From assembly GCF_000801105.2 (NCBI RefSeq), contig NC_079514.1, positions 32,847,075 to 32,911,074 on the forward strand: 64,000 nucleotides of DNA, given 5' to 3'. Every line of letters begins with the position of its first letter. Position 1 is the stretch's first letter. This DNA is from Raphanus sativus. Taxonomy: Eukaryota > Streptophyta > Magnoliopsida > Brassicales > Brassicaceae. Position numbers and translations under genes: made by a program. The notes under the pieces were generated by a model. It was not told where the DNA came from, made no database searches, and saw only the letters and a list, made by a program, of their open reading frames with translations. This document shows, in pieces, positions 33,101 through 42,440 of this stretch.

Positions 33101-34195
33101 ATGCGGTTTCGGGCCTTCTTCCCCGTCGATACTGCATGGAAAAATATTTGAGTTTGTGTCACCTGATGCCAGCCAGATGATTCGACTCCGTTGTCGCCAA
33201 AAATCTTCCTCCGCTTTGTATGCAGCTAATAGCTCCTTGTTCAAACGAAAAATGAGTTCATCATCTCCTACCAGAGAGCTTAGTGCATCATCCAACTCCT
33301 TTTTCAGCCTCTCGATGTTTTCCTTGCTGTTCTGATGTTTCTCTCGACTCCAAGCTACTAGAGCTGTTCGTATCTCGGCCAATCGTAGCTCAGAGTGCAG
33401 GTTCTTAGCCGATCTCCATATCTTGGAGATCAACTCTTTTACTTCGTGGTTATCTTTTAGTCGTCTATCATAACGAAAGATTCTGCTGCTCTTCTTACGT
33501 TTGGAGTCAAAGATAGACAGAAGGGGCCGATGATCAGAACCATTGAACTCCATGTAATGACTCCTAGCCGTAGGGAATTTTTCGGACCAGAGACTGTTAA
33601 CCATGGCTCTATCCAGTCTGCAGAACACGAGATGAGTATGTCTCTTTCCTCGCCAAGAGAGCGGATTACCCGAGTGCTTAAGGTCAAAGAGGTCACACTG
33701 TGCTAGCAGATTGCGGAACGCCGCAAAGGTGCCCTCAGCTCGTAAGGGTCCCCCTTCCTTCTCGTTATTGTTGATGATCTCATTGAAATCACCGGTGAGA
33801 AACCATGGTGCATCTCTGTTCTCTGCAATATCTCGTATCTGATCCCAAACCAAATATCGCTTGGAGGTATCAGGTTCTCCGTAAACGAACGAACCAAAGA
33901 AAGAGACGCCTTTATGCGAGATTTCAGTATCAATGATGTTCTTGTTAGAGCTGCGCACGTTGAGCCTTAAGTCATTCTTCCAATAGAGAGCCAGACCACC
34001 GCTACTTGGTCTCTCGGGGGGAACAAGAAAATGATTATATTGATTCAGAAAATCAAGTTCTTTTTCAACAAAAGCATTTGCGTTTTTTGTTTCCATTAAG
34101 AATATTACATCAGGTGAGATTTGGTTATGGATCTCCCTGATCCGCTGAACTGTTTCCGTGTTCCCCAAACCGAAACAGTTCCAGCTAAATGTCAC
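30161..34195 (-). pseudogene. LINE ORF2: endonuclease, reverse transcriptase, RNase H; interrupted
   Basis: The N-terminal part is an APE-type endonuclease (FSWNCFGLGN, METKNA, TGDFNEI, GSDHRPLL). The RT follows (PDKAPGPDGF, DYRPIALCNVTYKLISK, FADDTMFF), then a zinc-finger region (TTCIRCGELETEAHILLHC) and a plant LINE-type RNase H (CCSDAAWNQ to DCLAKSAL). The frame breaks near 33140, in the link between endonuclease and RT, and near 32775. A TAG at 32496-32498 interrupts the RT in an otherwise continuous frame. The main RT-RNase H frame (32479-30161, 772 aa) is intact. No ATG is visible at the start; the frame opens at a GTG overlapping the ORF1 stop. Confidence 0.85.
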
Positions 34196-35874
34196 TAAGG
34201 AAGATGGAGACGATCCTCGGGAAAATCCAACCGAGGACGTTTGTTAGCTGATACTCTTGAGGTTCCTCCAGAACTCGAAGGGATTTGTGCCGGCAGAGCC
34301 TGAGTTGATGAATCTGCAGGTCTAGTAGCAGCTTGTTTAGAAGAACCCGGAGATGCTCCCACTTGTGACAGGTTTCGCCTCCTCAGAGATGTACCCAGAA
34401 AAACTCGGGGGCTGAGTTGAATCGTACGTGCTGATCGCGCCCGTGGTGGTCTTCCTCGTCGTTTTGGTGCTGTGGTTTCCTGGGAAGTTCCATCCATGTC
34501 TTGTTCTGTAGCAGCAGATGGAGGCAGAGTGATAATAGGATCTGTGGTAATCCCGAGAGAAGCTGCAGAGTGTTGGATTATTCTTTCCACTGTTTCCTCG
34601 ACTGACCCATCTATCTCACTTTGCAGGACTCGTTGTTGTCTTGCTGCTCTTTCTACCGGGTCATCCACATTTGTGTACAACCGTGTTGCTTCATTAATTT
34701 CGTCCAACACTTCTTCCACTGTTGGGAGCTGTCCTTGATGAAAATCTGCATCTAAGTTACGCTCAAGAGGACGCAGTGTTTGCATTGGACTATGAACCTC
34801 ATCATTAACTGAATCCATCGCTGGGGGTGTTTTACTCCTCCAAACCCTTTGCGTCTGTTTTGAGATATCAGGTGTAGTTTGGCCAGGAGCTGGCAGTTTT
34901 CTGCGATGGGAGTATGAAGGGGAGGTATTGTGTTGAGACGTAACTTCCTTTGGACGGTACACCATTTCCTCACGTTGGGGTCTTATGGGAGCATATGATG
35001 GTGCTATTTTGTTCCTTGGCCCTTGAACTCTGTTTACTTGTGTTGAGACTCTGTCTCCAAAAGGGTTTCCGTACCGGTCTAGTCGTTCTCGATAGTTAGT
35101 ACGTGCTTTAACATCATTCCTTGCAGAGATCATCGGAAAAGTTGGCGGCGGAAGTAAGTCGTTTCTTGCGGGAGACGGCAGTTGTGTAAGGGATCTCCTA
35201 GACGACAGATCCTGTTGTTTTTCCGGGCATTGCGATTGCAGATGGGTTAGACGGAAGCAGTAGGAGCAGTGGTTACCAAGATTTTCATATTCTAGATAGA
35301 TGTTGCTTTCTTCCCCTGAGTCGAAATCTAGAACTGGTTCCATGATTAGGGGTTTGAGTCCATCAATGGTGCATCTGACTCGTGCTGAAGATTTGGTGAC
35401 TTCATAAGCATCCAAATGTCCAATCTCCCTTCCAATATTGCTTACCACTTTCTCGTGCCAGTAGTGGAGGGGAATGCCTCTGATATTTATCCAAAAGGGT
35501 ATTTGAGAGGGGAAGGAAGCCGAGATGACTGGCTCCCATCTCTGTATGAGTAGCATCCAGCGTCCGTAGTGGTAGGGGCGGTTTCGTAGGACCATTTGCA
35601 GGTCTGCTTCATCCTCAAAACGGAATTGGAATACATCATTTCCCAAGTCTGAACCATCCGTTCTTCCAACTAGGTTCCATTTTTTGGGGAGAAAAGGCAG
35701 CACAAGATTCATCTTCTGCTCCTTAGGGTTGGTAAGTCTTCCTACCAGTGTGAGCAGGTTGTCTTTTATGAGTTCAGAGGGGTCAAAATCCGGTGCTCTG
35801 ATGCGAAAGCGGGGTCTGCTTGTATCCTTGGATGCCAAGCCTTTGCCTTTCTCTTCCGCTGTGTATCTCCTCAT
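34195..35874 (-). CDS. LINE ORF1: RNA-binding protein with DUF4283-like region and CCHC knuckle (559 aa)
   Basis: It starts MRRYTAEEKGKGLAS. Residues about 35-190 resemble the DUF4283 region of plant LINE ORF1 (LIKDNLLTLVGRLTNP, FRFEDEADLQMVLRNRPYH, FWINIRGIPLHYWHEKV). A zinc knuckle follows with ligands C203, C206, H211, C216 (C-x2-C-x4-H-x4-C). The rest is Pro/Arg/Ser-rich and disordered-looking, with basic RRGRPPRARS near the end. Such proteins coat the LINE RNA in the ribonucleoprotein. The frame is uninterrupted, in contrast to ORF2. Confidence 0.85.
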   Translation of the reverse strand: MRRYTAEEKGKGLASKDTSRPRFRIRAPDFDPSELIKDNLLTLVGRLTNPKEQKMNLVLPFLPKKWNLVGRTDGSDLGNDVFQFRFEDEADLQMVLRNRPYHYGRWMLLIQRWEPVISASFPSQIPFWINIRGIPLHYWHEKVVSNIGREIGHLDAYEVTKSSARVRCTIDGLKPLIMEPVLDFDSGEESNIYLEYENLGNHCSYCFRLTHLQSQCPEKQQDLSSRRSLTQLPSPARNDLLPPPTFPMISARNDVKARTNYRERLDRYGNPFGDRVSTQVNRVQGPRNKIAPSYAPIRPQREEMVYRPKEVTSQHNTSPSYSHRRKLPAPGQTTPDISKQTQRVWRSKTPPAMDSVNDEVHSPMQTLRPLERNLDADFHQGQLPTVEEVLDEINEATRLYTNVDDPVERAARQQRVLQSEIDGSVEETVERIIQHSAASLGITTDPIITLPPSAATEQDMDGTSQETTAPKRRGRPPRARSARTIQLSPRVFLGTSLRRRNLSQVGASPGSSKQAATRPADSSTQALPAQIPSSSGGTSRVSANKRPRLDFPEDRLHLP

Positions 35875-36423
35875 TTCTTTGGGGAGGGTTGAGAGTAGAC
35901 TGTTGAGTGAGTAGCTTCTCCTAAATTAACAGGAGAAAGGTTACGTAGTGATGCTTGTCGGATAGAGCCGTAGAGAGGTAGGAGCAGAGCTGTCGTCGAC
36001 GAAAAACAGAGCAGTTGAAGGAAAAAAACAGAACCAGAAAGATCACCCTTCCTAGAGGAGTAAGAGTCGACTCTAGGATTTCCGTTCAGAAGAAGCACTT
36101 CATCTTAGGCTCGGGAGCCTGTAGGAGAGATGTAGCTGCAGAGAAGGAGACAGGAGTGGAGAGGGCCATGGATTCCCCTGGCCGGAGCCGGTGGAGACCT
36201 TGTATCGGAGTTCAGAAGAATAAACTCAAAATTCAAAAACAGGCTAAAAGAAGAAAGAAAAAATAAGGTAGGTGAGATCGCAGTCCTGAATCAGAAGGTC
36301 AACGAGCTAGGAAAGGAAAGAAAACGATGGGTGGACAGAGGAAACTCATAACGACACAAAGGGTAAAGACCTTCCTTGGGAGTCGGGGCAGAGAGCGTTT
36401 TCGCTATGAGAAGGCTAGAGCCT

Positions 36424-37232
36424 TGACTTTTGTACCAAGCTTCCATTAATGCAGTATTAGCAGGCGCTTGAAGAAGTTTGTATGAATTTGAGTAGGGGAA
36501 GTCACTTTCATCAAATGTGACATGCCTACTAAGGTAGACTCTTCCGGTTGAGGGTAGTAAGCACCTGTAGCCTTTGAACTTATCACTGTAACCCAAGAAA
36601 ACACACTTCAGTGACCTGGGATCAAACTTGTTCTTTGAGTAGTCTCTGAGTGTAGGATAACAGGCGCACCCAAATACTTTCAAAGCAGAGTAAGCTGGAG
36701 CTCTTTTGTACAGGATCTCATGCGGGCTCAGTGTCTTGTCCAAAGCACTGTGAGGTAACCTGTTGCTCAGATAATTTGCTGTAAAGAAAGCCTCTACCCA
36801 AAACTTATGAGGCACTCGACTTTGAAACAGCAGTGACAGTCCAATCTCAACAATTTGTCTGTGTTTCCGTTCTGCCAAACCATTTTGTTGTGGCGTATGA
36901 GGACATGAAATAAGCTGTTGTATCCCATTTTGTTGCAGGTGAAGAAGGAATTGATTACTAATAAATTCTCCACCACCATCACATTGAAATGATCTAATCT
37001 TAGTACAAAGGAGATTCTGAACCAACGCTTGGAAAGCAACAAAAACAGAGAAGAAATCCGACTTCTGTTTTAAAGGAAACAACCAGCTATTCCTAGAGTA
37101 GTTATCAACGAAGACTACATAGTATTTAAACCCTTGGACAGAGGTAACCGGAGCTGGACCCCAGAGGTCGCAGTGGATCCGTTCAAGAGCAATCTGTTTA
37201 ATAGATTCGTGTCCACTAACTCCAAGTTCTGT
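36424..37232 (-). pseudogene. Second copy of the copia integrase fragment, open reading frame preserved
   Basis: It encodes the integrase core (CDLWGP, FVDNYSRNSW, CDGGGEF, NGLAERKHR) through the region after it (VFGCACYPTLRDY, KCVFLGYS, DESDFPYSN). It retains TGG where the left copy has TAG, and it has the A missing near 29107, so the frame runs on across the point where the left copy shifts. The frame is then cut by the LINE 5' end at 36423. An in-frame TAA at 37233-37235 shows the upstream end was already truncated before the duplication. Confidence 0.8.
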
Positions 37233-37494
37233 TTACCACTACCGAAGCTCGACGATTCTAAAAAAAAAAGAAACAAGATCAATTGCTCAAGGAAGTCAAG
37301 AACTTGGAATAAAGTCAACTTTTCAAGCCAACTTTTCATTTATTTTATTCTCGTTTTTGAATTTGATCCTAGAAGGTTATGAGCTGATAGGATTATTGTA
37401 TAAATTCCCCCTGCAGCACTATAATATGTAGACGTTTATTAAATAAAATATTGAACTTTTTTCACTTGGGTTTCATATAACACTTGTTCTTTCT
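36424..37494. repeat. Right copy of the 1.07-kb direct repeat flanking the LINE
   Basis: Begins TGACTTTTGTACC immediately after the LINE 5' end and ends CACTTGTTCTTTCT, the same ends as 29047-30114. It is three bases longer through two small indels. Confidence 0.9.
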
Positions 37495-38956
37495 AAGACT
37501 TTGTTGAGATCCCAAACTTCATTGCTTGAGAAACTGTATTGTATCACAGGTCTCCACAAATTGTGTGGTGAAAATCAATCCATCCGTTATCTAACTCAGC
37601 CGTTTCATTTGCCTAAACTAAATCAGTTTTTGAACCACTCACTGGCCGCATCAACCAATTTCTCGCTTGGAATCTTAGGAGTAATTTTTATTCTTGTGCT
37701 TGTATCATTCTATAAGCACAAAAATTTAGAGAGTGGTGGTGGTGGGCAATACTCGGATGTCAGATCATACATAAAGTGGACATCGCGAACACTAGACATG
37801 ATACTTCCTTTTTGTCTAAGTTTGAGGAGCCCAAATAGTGTTTGGATGAGGCAAAATGATAATTTTGTTATTGCTTGGCTAACTAAACAAAGATATCGGG
37901 CCTGCCTGGGAGATCTACAAGACAGGTAGGGCACTGAATCAATTATTAGGACCACAATCTATTGGGATCATTATCTTCACGATTGTTAATTGCGAAAAAT
38001 GTGAAGAATAATTGGCGATAACGAAAGAGCCCATGTGCACCATATGGTTATACATAATTACTTTTTTAAGCTTTATATTTAAATGTAAGTAACCATTGCA
38101 GCTTTGACAATGATCATACAGTTTTTGAAAAGTAGTAGAGCTAAGCCGGAGATTAAGCTAGTGTTGGAAGCAATATGGTTTGCACAATTTGCATATCATA
38201 TGCTTTCATGAGCATAGTTGTCGATAGAAACAAAACAGACGTCGTTGGAGAACAGTTTGAATCTTTTATCCCCGTTAGGCATGAGGCCATGTGCTTTTCG
38301 CTTTCCCACGTTATATATTTTACCATCTTCCTATATTTTCCCCCAGACTTCTCACACTTTCAGACAAAAAATGGCTGTCATTTTTGGACAAGATAGAAAC
38401 ATCATGTCAATGAAAATAGTTCGAGATAATTGTGATTGTTGACAGTTGTTTTTAGTAACTTCAATAATGGATTTGGTGGCAAATACCTTTACCATCACGA
38501 TTTGTGATGGTAAAATTAATCGAGTTTGGTAACCTATCAACATATAGATCCGATAACAATTACAGCAAATCTAATTTTTTCTTTTCTAAATTTTTTTATC
38601 GATTTAAAGGAATATATTAATTATCTGATTGTATGTACATATTAATGTATTATTTTGTATGTACGTATTTGTAGCTTTGTAGATGTGAAAAGGATTTTCT
38701 TAAATATACTATGGGTTTGAATCAAACCGTTTGATTGAGGATGTAGCTTTATGTCCAATGCTTTAGAATTAAGATTCTAGAGTTTAGATGTGGCCGTTCA
38801 AAAAAATAAAATTTTGATGTCGTTTTGATTTTTTTGGCTTTACTTTTTTTTTTTCAAAATACTGAATGAAAACTGATTTTAGCTGAAGATTCAAAGTATT
38901 GAATGATAACATATTATAAATAAATTATAAAAGTTAATACAATTGCTAATCTACTA
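37495..38956. other. Intergenic sequence, nothing recognised
   Basis: Right flank of the LINE insertion. A 142-codon open frame at 37501-37929 contains one hydrophobic stretch (SLGILGVIFILVLVSF) but shows no family resemblance and no promoter that I can see. I do not call it a gene. Confidence 0.4.
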
Positions 38957-39550
38957 AGGGTTTGAGTGGTTTAAACGCAGCGGTTGCGTTTTCGGTTGCG
39001 GGAGTTTCCAGATACGAGTGGTTGCGGTTTCTTGCGGTTTTAAGAGATTTGTACAACTAGTACTGCGGTTAGAAATTGGTGCATTTGCAGAATACTTATG
39101 ACTGGTTAACTACCAAATGCAACAACGGTTAAAATATAAATTAACTATGTTTACATTTTATACAATTATAAAGTATTAAAACAATAATTCTATAGTAAAT
39201 ATAAAATTATATAATAGTTTTTAATTTTTTAAAAATTATAGAAATATTTTTATTTTAAATTTTTATAATACTAATTATAATATGATAGATATATTTTACT
39301 ATTTTTATAATTTCCAATTTAAAATTATTATTGAATATTTTTTTTATTTATATTATTTTAAAAAAAAGAAAAAAAAATTTATCCTCCAACAACCGCAAAC
39401 GCTAGCTGAAACCAATTTTTGAATTTTAGAGGTTCAGAACGATTTAAAGTGGTTTGGAGCGGTTTGAGTGATTGTTGTAAAACGCCAACAACCGTTACCA
39501 ACCACAAAAGTTGCGTTTGCGAGTGGTAGCGGAGAAATCAGTCATGCCCT
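38957..39550. mobile_element. MITE with imperfect terminal inverted repeats
   Basis: The left end AGGGTTTGAGTGGTTT and the inverse of the right end (AGGGCATGACTGATTT) agree at 11 of 16 positions. Both ends are bordered by related GCGGTTGCG/CAACCGCAA motifs, and the centre is AT-rich and noncoding. I could not find a clean target duplication, so the superfamily is open; hAT is a fair guess. Confidence 0.5.
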
Positions 39551-40169
39551 AAGTTATAGTTAGATAACCCAATATAATAATTTACAAAAGTTTATATCAT
39601 TTTATTTGGATGAAAATGAACATTTAATAATCCATCTTATATTCTATAAGTGATATCTATTAATAATAGGATAATTGTCATTTATTCCATAATCTATATA
39701 AATTGTTTTCTGAGTTATTATTTAACTTACTAATGTTTTGTTGATGACCCTAAAAATATACGCCATAACTCTTAAATTCTTAGATAAAATAAATAAAAAA
39801 TAGTAATAGTTGCTAAAAAATAGTTTAAAAAAAAATATTTTTAATGTCATCAACAAAACTTTAGATCTTAACTAAATACCAAATCTTAAATACTAAACTC
39901 TAAATTCTTATAACATAAACTATAAATCCTAGGGTTTATGATTTATCCGAGAATTTAGTGTTTTAAAATTTCAATTAGACATAAAAGTTCATCTTGTAGT
40001 CTAGAAACGACATATAAATAATAGGATAACAGTTATTTATTTCATAATCTATATAAATTGTTTTGTCGGTTATTAGTTAAGTTTGTAAAAATGTTAACTA
40101 TACGCCTTAGACAAAGGAAAAATAAAAAAAAATTGTAAAAATTGAATCTAATAAGTGAATGTAAATTAT
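39551..40169. other. Intergenic AT-rich stretch with a direct repeat
   Basis: About 75 bp at 39661-39736 (AATAATAGGATAATTGTC to GAGTTATTATTTAAC) recurs imperfectly at 40016-40082. It may be the ends of an old element. No gene seen. Confidence 0.4.
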
Positions 40170-40180
40170 GAAGATTACGG

Positions 40181-41054
40181 AGAATACGCCTTAGACAAAG
40201 CTTATCTTCAACGCTTTGGGTGGAGCTTCTTTCTCCGGCGACCGTGCCGATGGCTTGGTAGTCTCCCACCCACCCCTCTTTCTCTTCGGGTTATGCTCTT
40301 CACTGTCGGAACTGTCACGGCGTAGTGTTTCTGGAGGCACTCTCCTCTTTTCTCTGGGATCTGCGATGGTACCTGAAGCGGTGTAATTCTACGATAGGCT
40401 CGAGGTCCTGGTGGCTCGTCAGACCCTTCGGTGGACTTGCTCCGTTTAGAGGACGTCGGAGTTGAAGCCGGAGGCCGCTTGTCAGTCATTGAGACTAAAG
40501 GTTTCTCGCGTAGATGTGGGGTAGAAAAGCCGACGAAGAAAGACTCTTTACGAGGATGGCGGTTTCTCTCGAGATGCTCTTCTCCGGCGCGACTTCCTCC
40601 CCACCAGAACGAAGACGGAGGCGTGCGTGGAATTCTCGGACCTGGAGACGGCGGCACCACAATTAATTTGGAGGCGGATAGGGTTTAGAGTCGGGTCGTT
40701 TCGATCCCGGCGTTTGGGGCCGCGGGGCTCCTCCGAAGGTGGTCAATGGTCATGCTCTGAAGGTCAACTGTCGACGGATCTGGCGCCGGAATTGGACGCC
40801 CTGGCCTCCGTGAAGTCGCGAAGCACTGGATTTGCAGACCACCGGTGTCCATTTCGGAGTAGGAACTCACCTTCCCGAGCTTTCTTTCCCTCAACCCTTC
40901 TCCTCTCTGTTTCTAGATTATTCGTGTGGTTGTTTTGCTTAATCCATGTAACCTAGAGCATGTTTTCTCCGGTTAACCGGCCGTTTTTGTACTGTTTCGA
41001 GATCTCCTTTTGTAGGGTTGATAATTAATGAATTTTATTTTAACAAAAAAAAAA
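40181..41054 (+). mobile_element. Noncoding retroposon with 11-bp target duplication
   Basis: GAAGATTACGG (40170-40180) and GAAGATTACAG (41055-41065) flank an 874-bp GC-rich insert that ends in an A tract after TTTTATTTTAAC. It has short open frames on both strands but none that looks like a conserved protein. The size, GC content and poly(A) end resemble the retroposon split by the Tat element, though I could not establish that they are the same family. Confidence 0.6.
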
Positions 41055-41065
41055 GAAGATTACAG

Positions 41066-41700
41066 AAAAAAGTATTATAAGAGATTTTTAGCACGGTGCA
41101 GGGTGTATCATCGGACATGAATCTCATATGATGGTTAGGAATGACGCTGTCAGATGTGCATTCTCATATGGTGACAGAATTGTCGACTATATCATCGTTT
41201 ATGTAATATTTCTCATCAATGTAATACATAATTAATCAGACGTTAAAAAAAAAACAAATGAACAAATTTAAGTGTTAATTAACCACAAGAACAGCTTTGT
41301 GGAGTTAATCTTTTACAGATTTATTTTATTTGTTAAAAATCAAATAAAAGAAATATTACAAGATGATTTTAAAACTGATAATTTTTTCTTTTTCATGATT
41401 TAAGCCTAAGGATTCTATTTGCACTACATTGAGTTTTCTTATGACATTAATGTTTGATGTTATAACATGCTGAAAATATTCAATAATCTTTTTTTTCATT
41501 TATCTGCATGACAAGTTACATTTTTAAGTTTCGAAATCTAAATATTTTTAGTGAAAAGTCATTAATGAAATCTTTGATCAAACCAATATAAAACTGAAAA
41601 TTTTAATTAGTAAAAGAAATTGGGGGCATTAACAGAAACTTATGTTAATTATTGTAGTTAATTTGTATTGATAAAAAAGTTATACTCGCCTGAGTTTTAT
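41066..41700. other. Intergenic, distal CSI1 upstream region
   Basis: AT-rich, no gene recognised. CTCATATG occurs twice near 41126 and 41172. Confidence 0.4.
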
Positions 41701-42440
41701 AGAGTCGATAGCTAAGCCCAGCTGAGCTGAGCCGAGCCGTTACGTTATCCCAGTGTGTGTCGGTGGAGAAGCCAAAGCCGGCTCCAGTAAGAGAACACTC
41801 TGTCACTCTCACCAGCCCACACACAGCTCTCTCTCCTCGCCTCTCTTTTATACTTTTTTTTTCTCGTAGTCAAATAATTACAGAAAGAAAGAGAATCCAA
41901 ATCCCCTCCTTCTCTAATCTTCGTCTTCTTCGCTTCTCTTGTACGAAACAGAGCAATGCAGAACTGATCGTGCTTTCTCCTTCCTTCTTCTCCCATTTCC
42001 TTTGAGGTTAGTTCAGTTTCTTCTTCTTCTTCTTCCGGATCTATCTGCATGCTTTAGTACACATCGGATCTCTTGTGCGTAGACTACAGGCGAGATTCGA
42101 TCCGATTATAAAACTAGACTAGATTGCATCAGGATCTGAATCCTACATTCGTAAAACTTTCCTGATTTAGCTTAGTTCGAATATCTGGAAGCTAAAGGGG
42201 TTTGGATCAAGATTTACGGTTCGATTTCAAGTTAGATAAGAGTGATCTATTGATATTTATTATAGTCATAGGTTGCAATTGTATTTTTAGCTCTTTTTTT
42301 CTTCATAATTGTGTTGTATATTAATTTATCTGATCTCTTGCTTGCATGATTTCTGCAGGGGCGTTGATGTTCTGAGGGTTTCGGCTGAGTAGATCTGGGC
42401 AAGGTCTTTGGTTCTTCTACTTCTGATTTGAGATAAAAAA
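41701..42440 (+). promoter_or_regulatory. CSI1 proximal promoter and 5' UTR with an intron
   Basis: A CT-rich leader (about 41815-42006) ends at a GT donor at 42007. An intron runs to the AG at 42357-42358, and the second leader segment (42359-42440) leads into the ATG at 42441 with context AAAAAAATGG. A TTTTATACT motif near 41848 may serve as TATA. A leader intron is common in highly expressed plant genes. Confidence 0.55.

Larger units (their letters stand above)
30115..36423 (-). mobile_element. L1-type LINE retrotransposon, about 6.3 kb
   Basis: In minus-strand order there are about 550 bp of 5' leader (36423-35875), ORF1 (35874-34195), ORF2 (34195-30161) and a short 3' end with an A tract (T run 30115-30123). 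It is flanked on both sides by the same 1.07-kb sequence (29047-30114 and 36424-37494), in the place where a short target-site duplication would normally be. ORF1 is open; ORF2 has two frameshifts and one stop. The 5' end is set only by where the right repeat begins. Confidence 0.85.

Noticed and set aside
37501..37929. 142-codon open frame with a hydrophobic stretch
   Set aside because: No motif, no promoter, low complexity in the middle, and flanked by repeats; not enough to call a gene.
40208..40956. Overlapping open frames of 109-150 codons on both strands
   Set aside because: They lie inside a retroposon with target duplications, and neither strand shows a conserved protein pattern.
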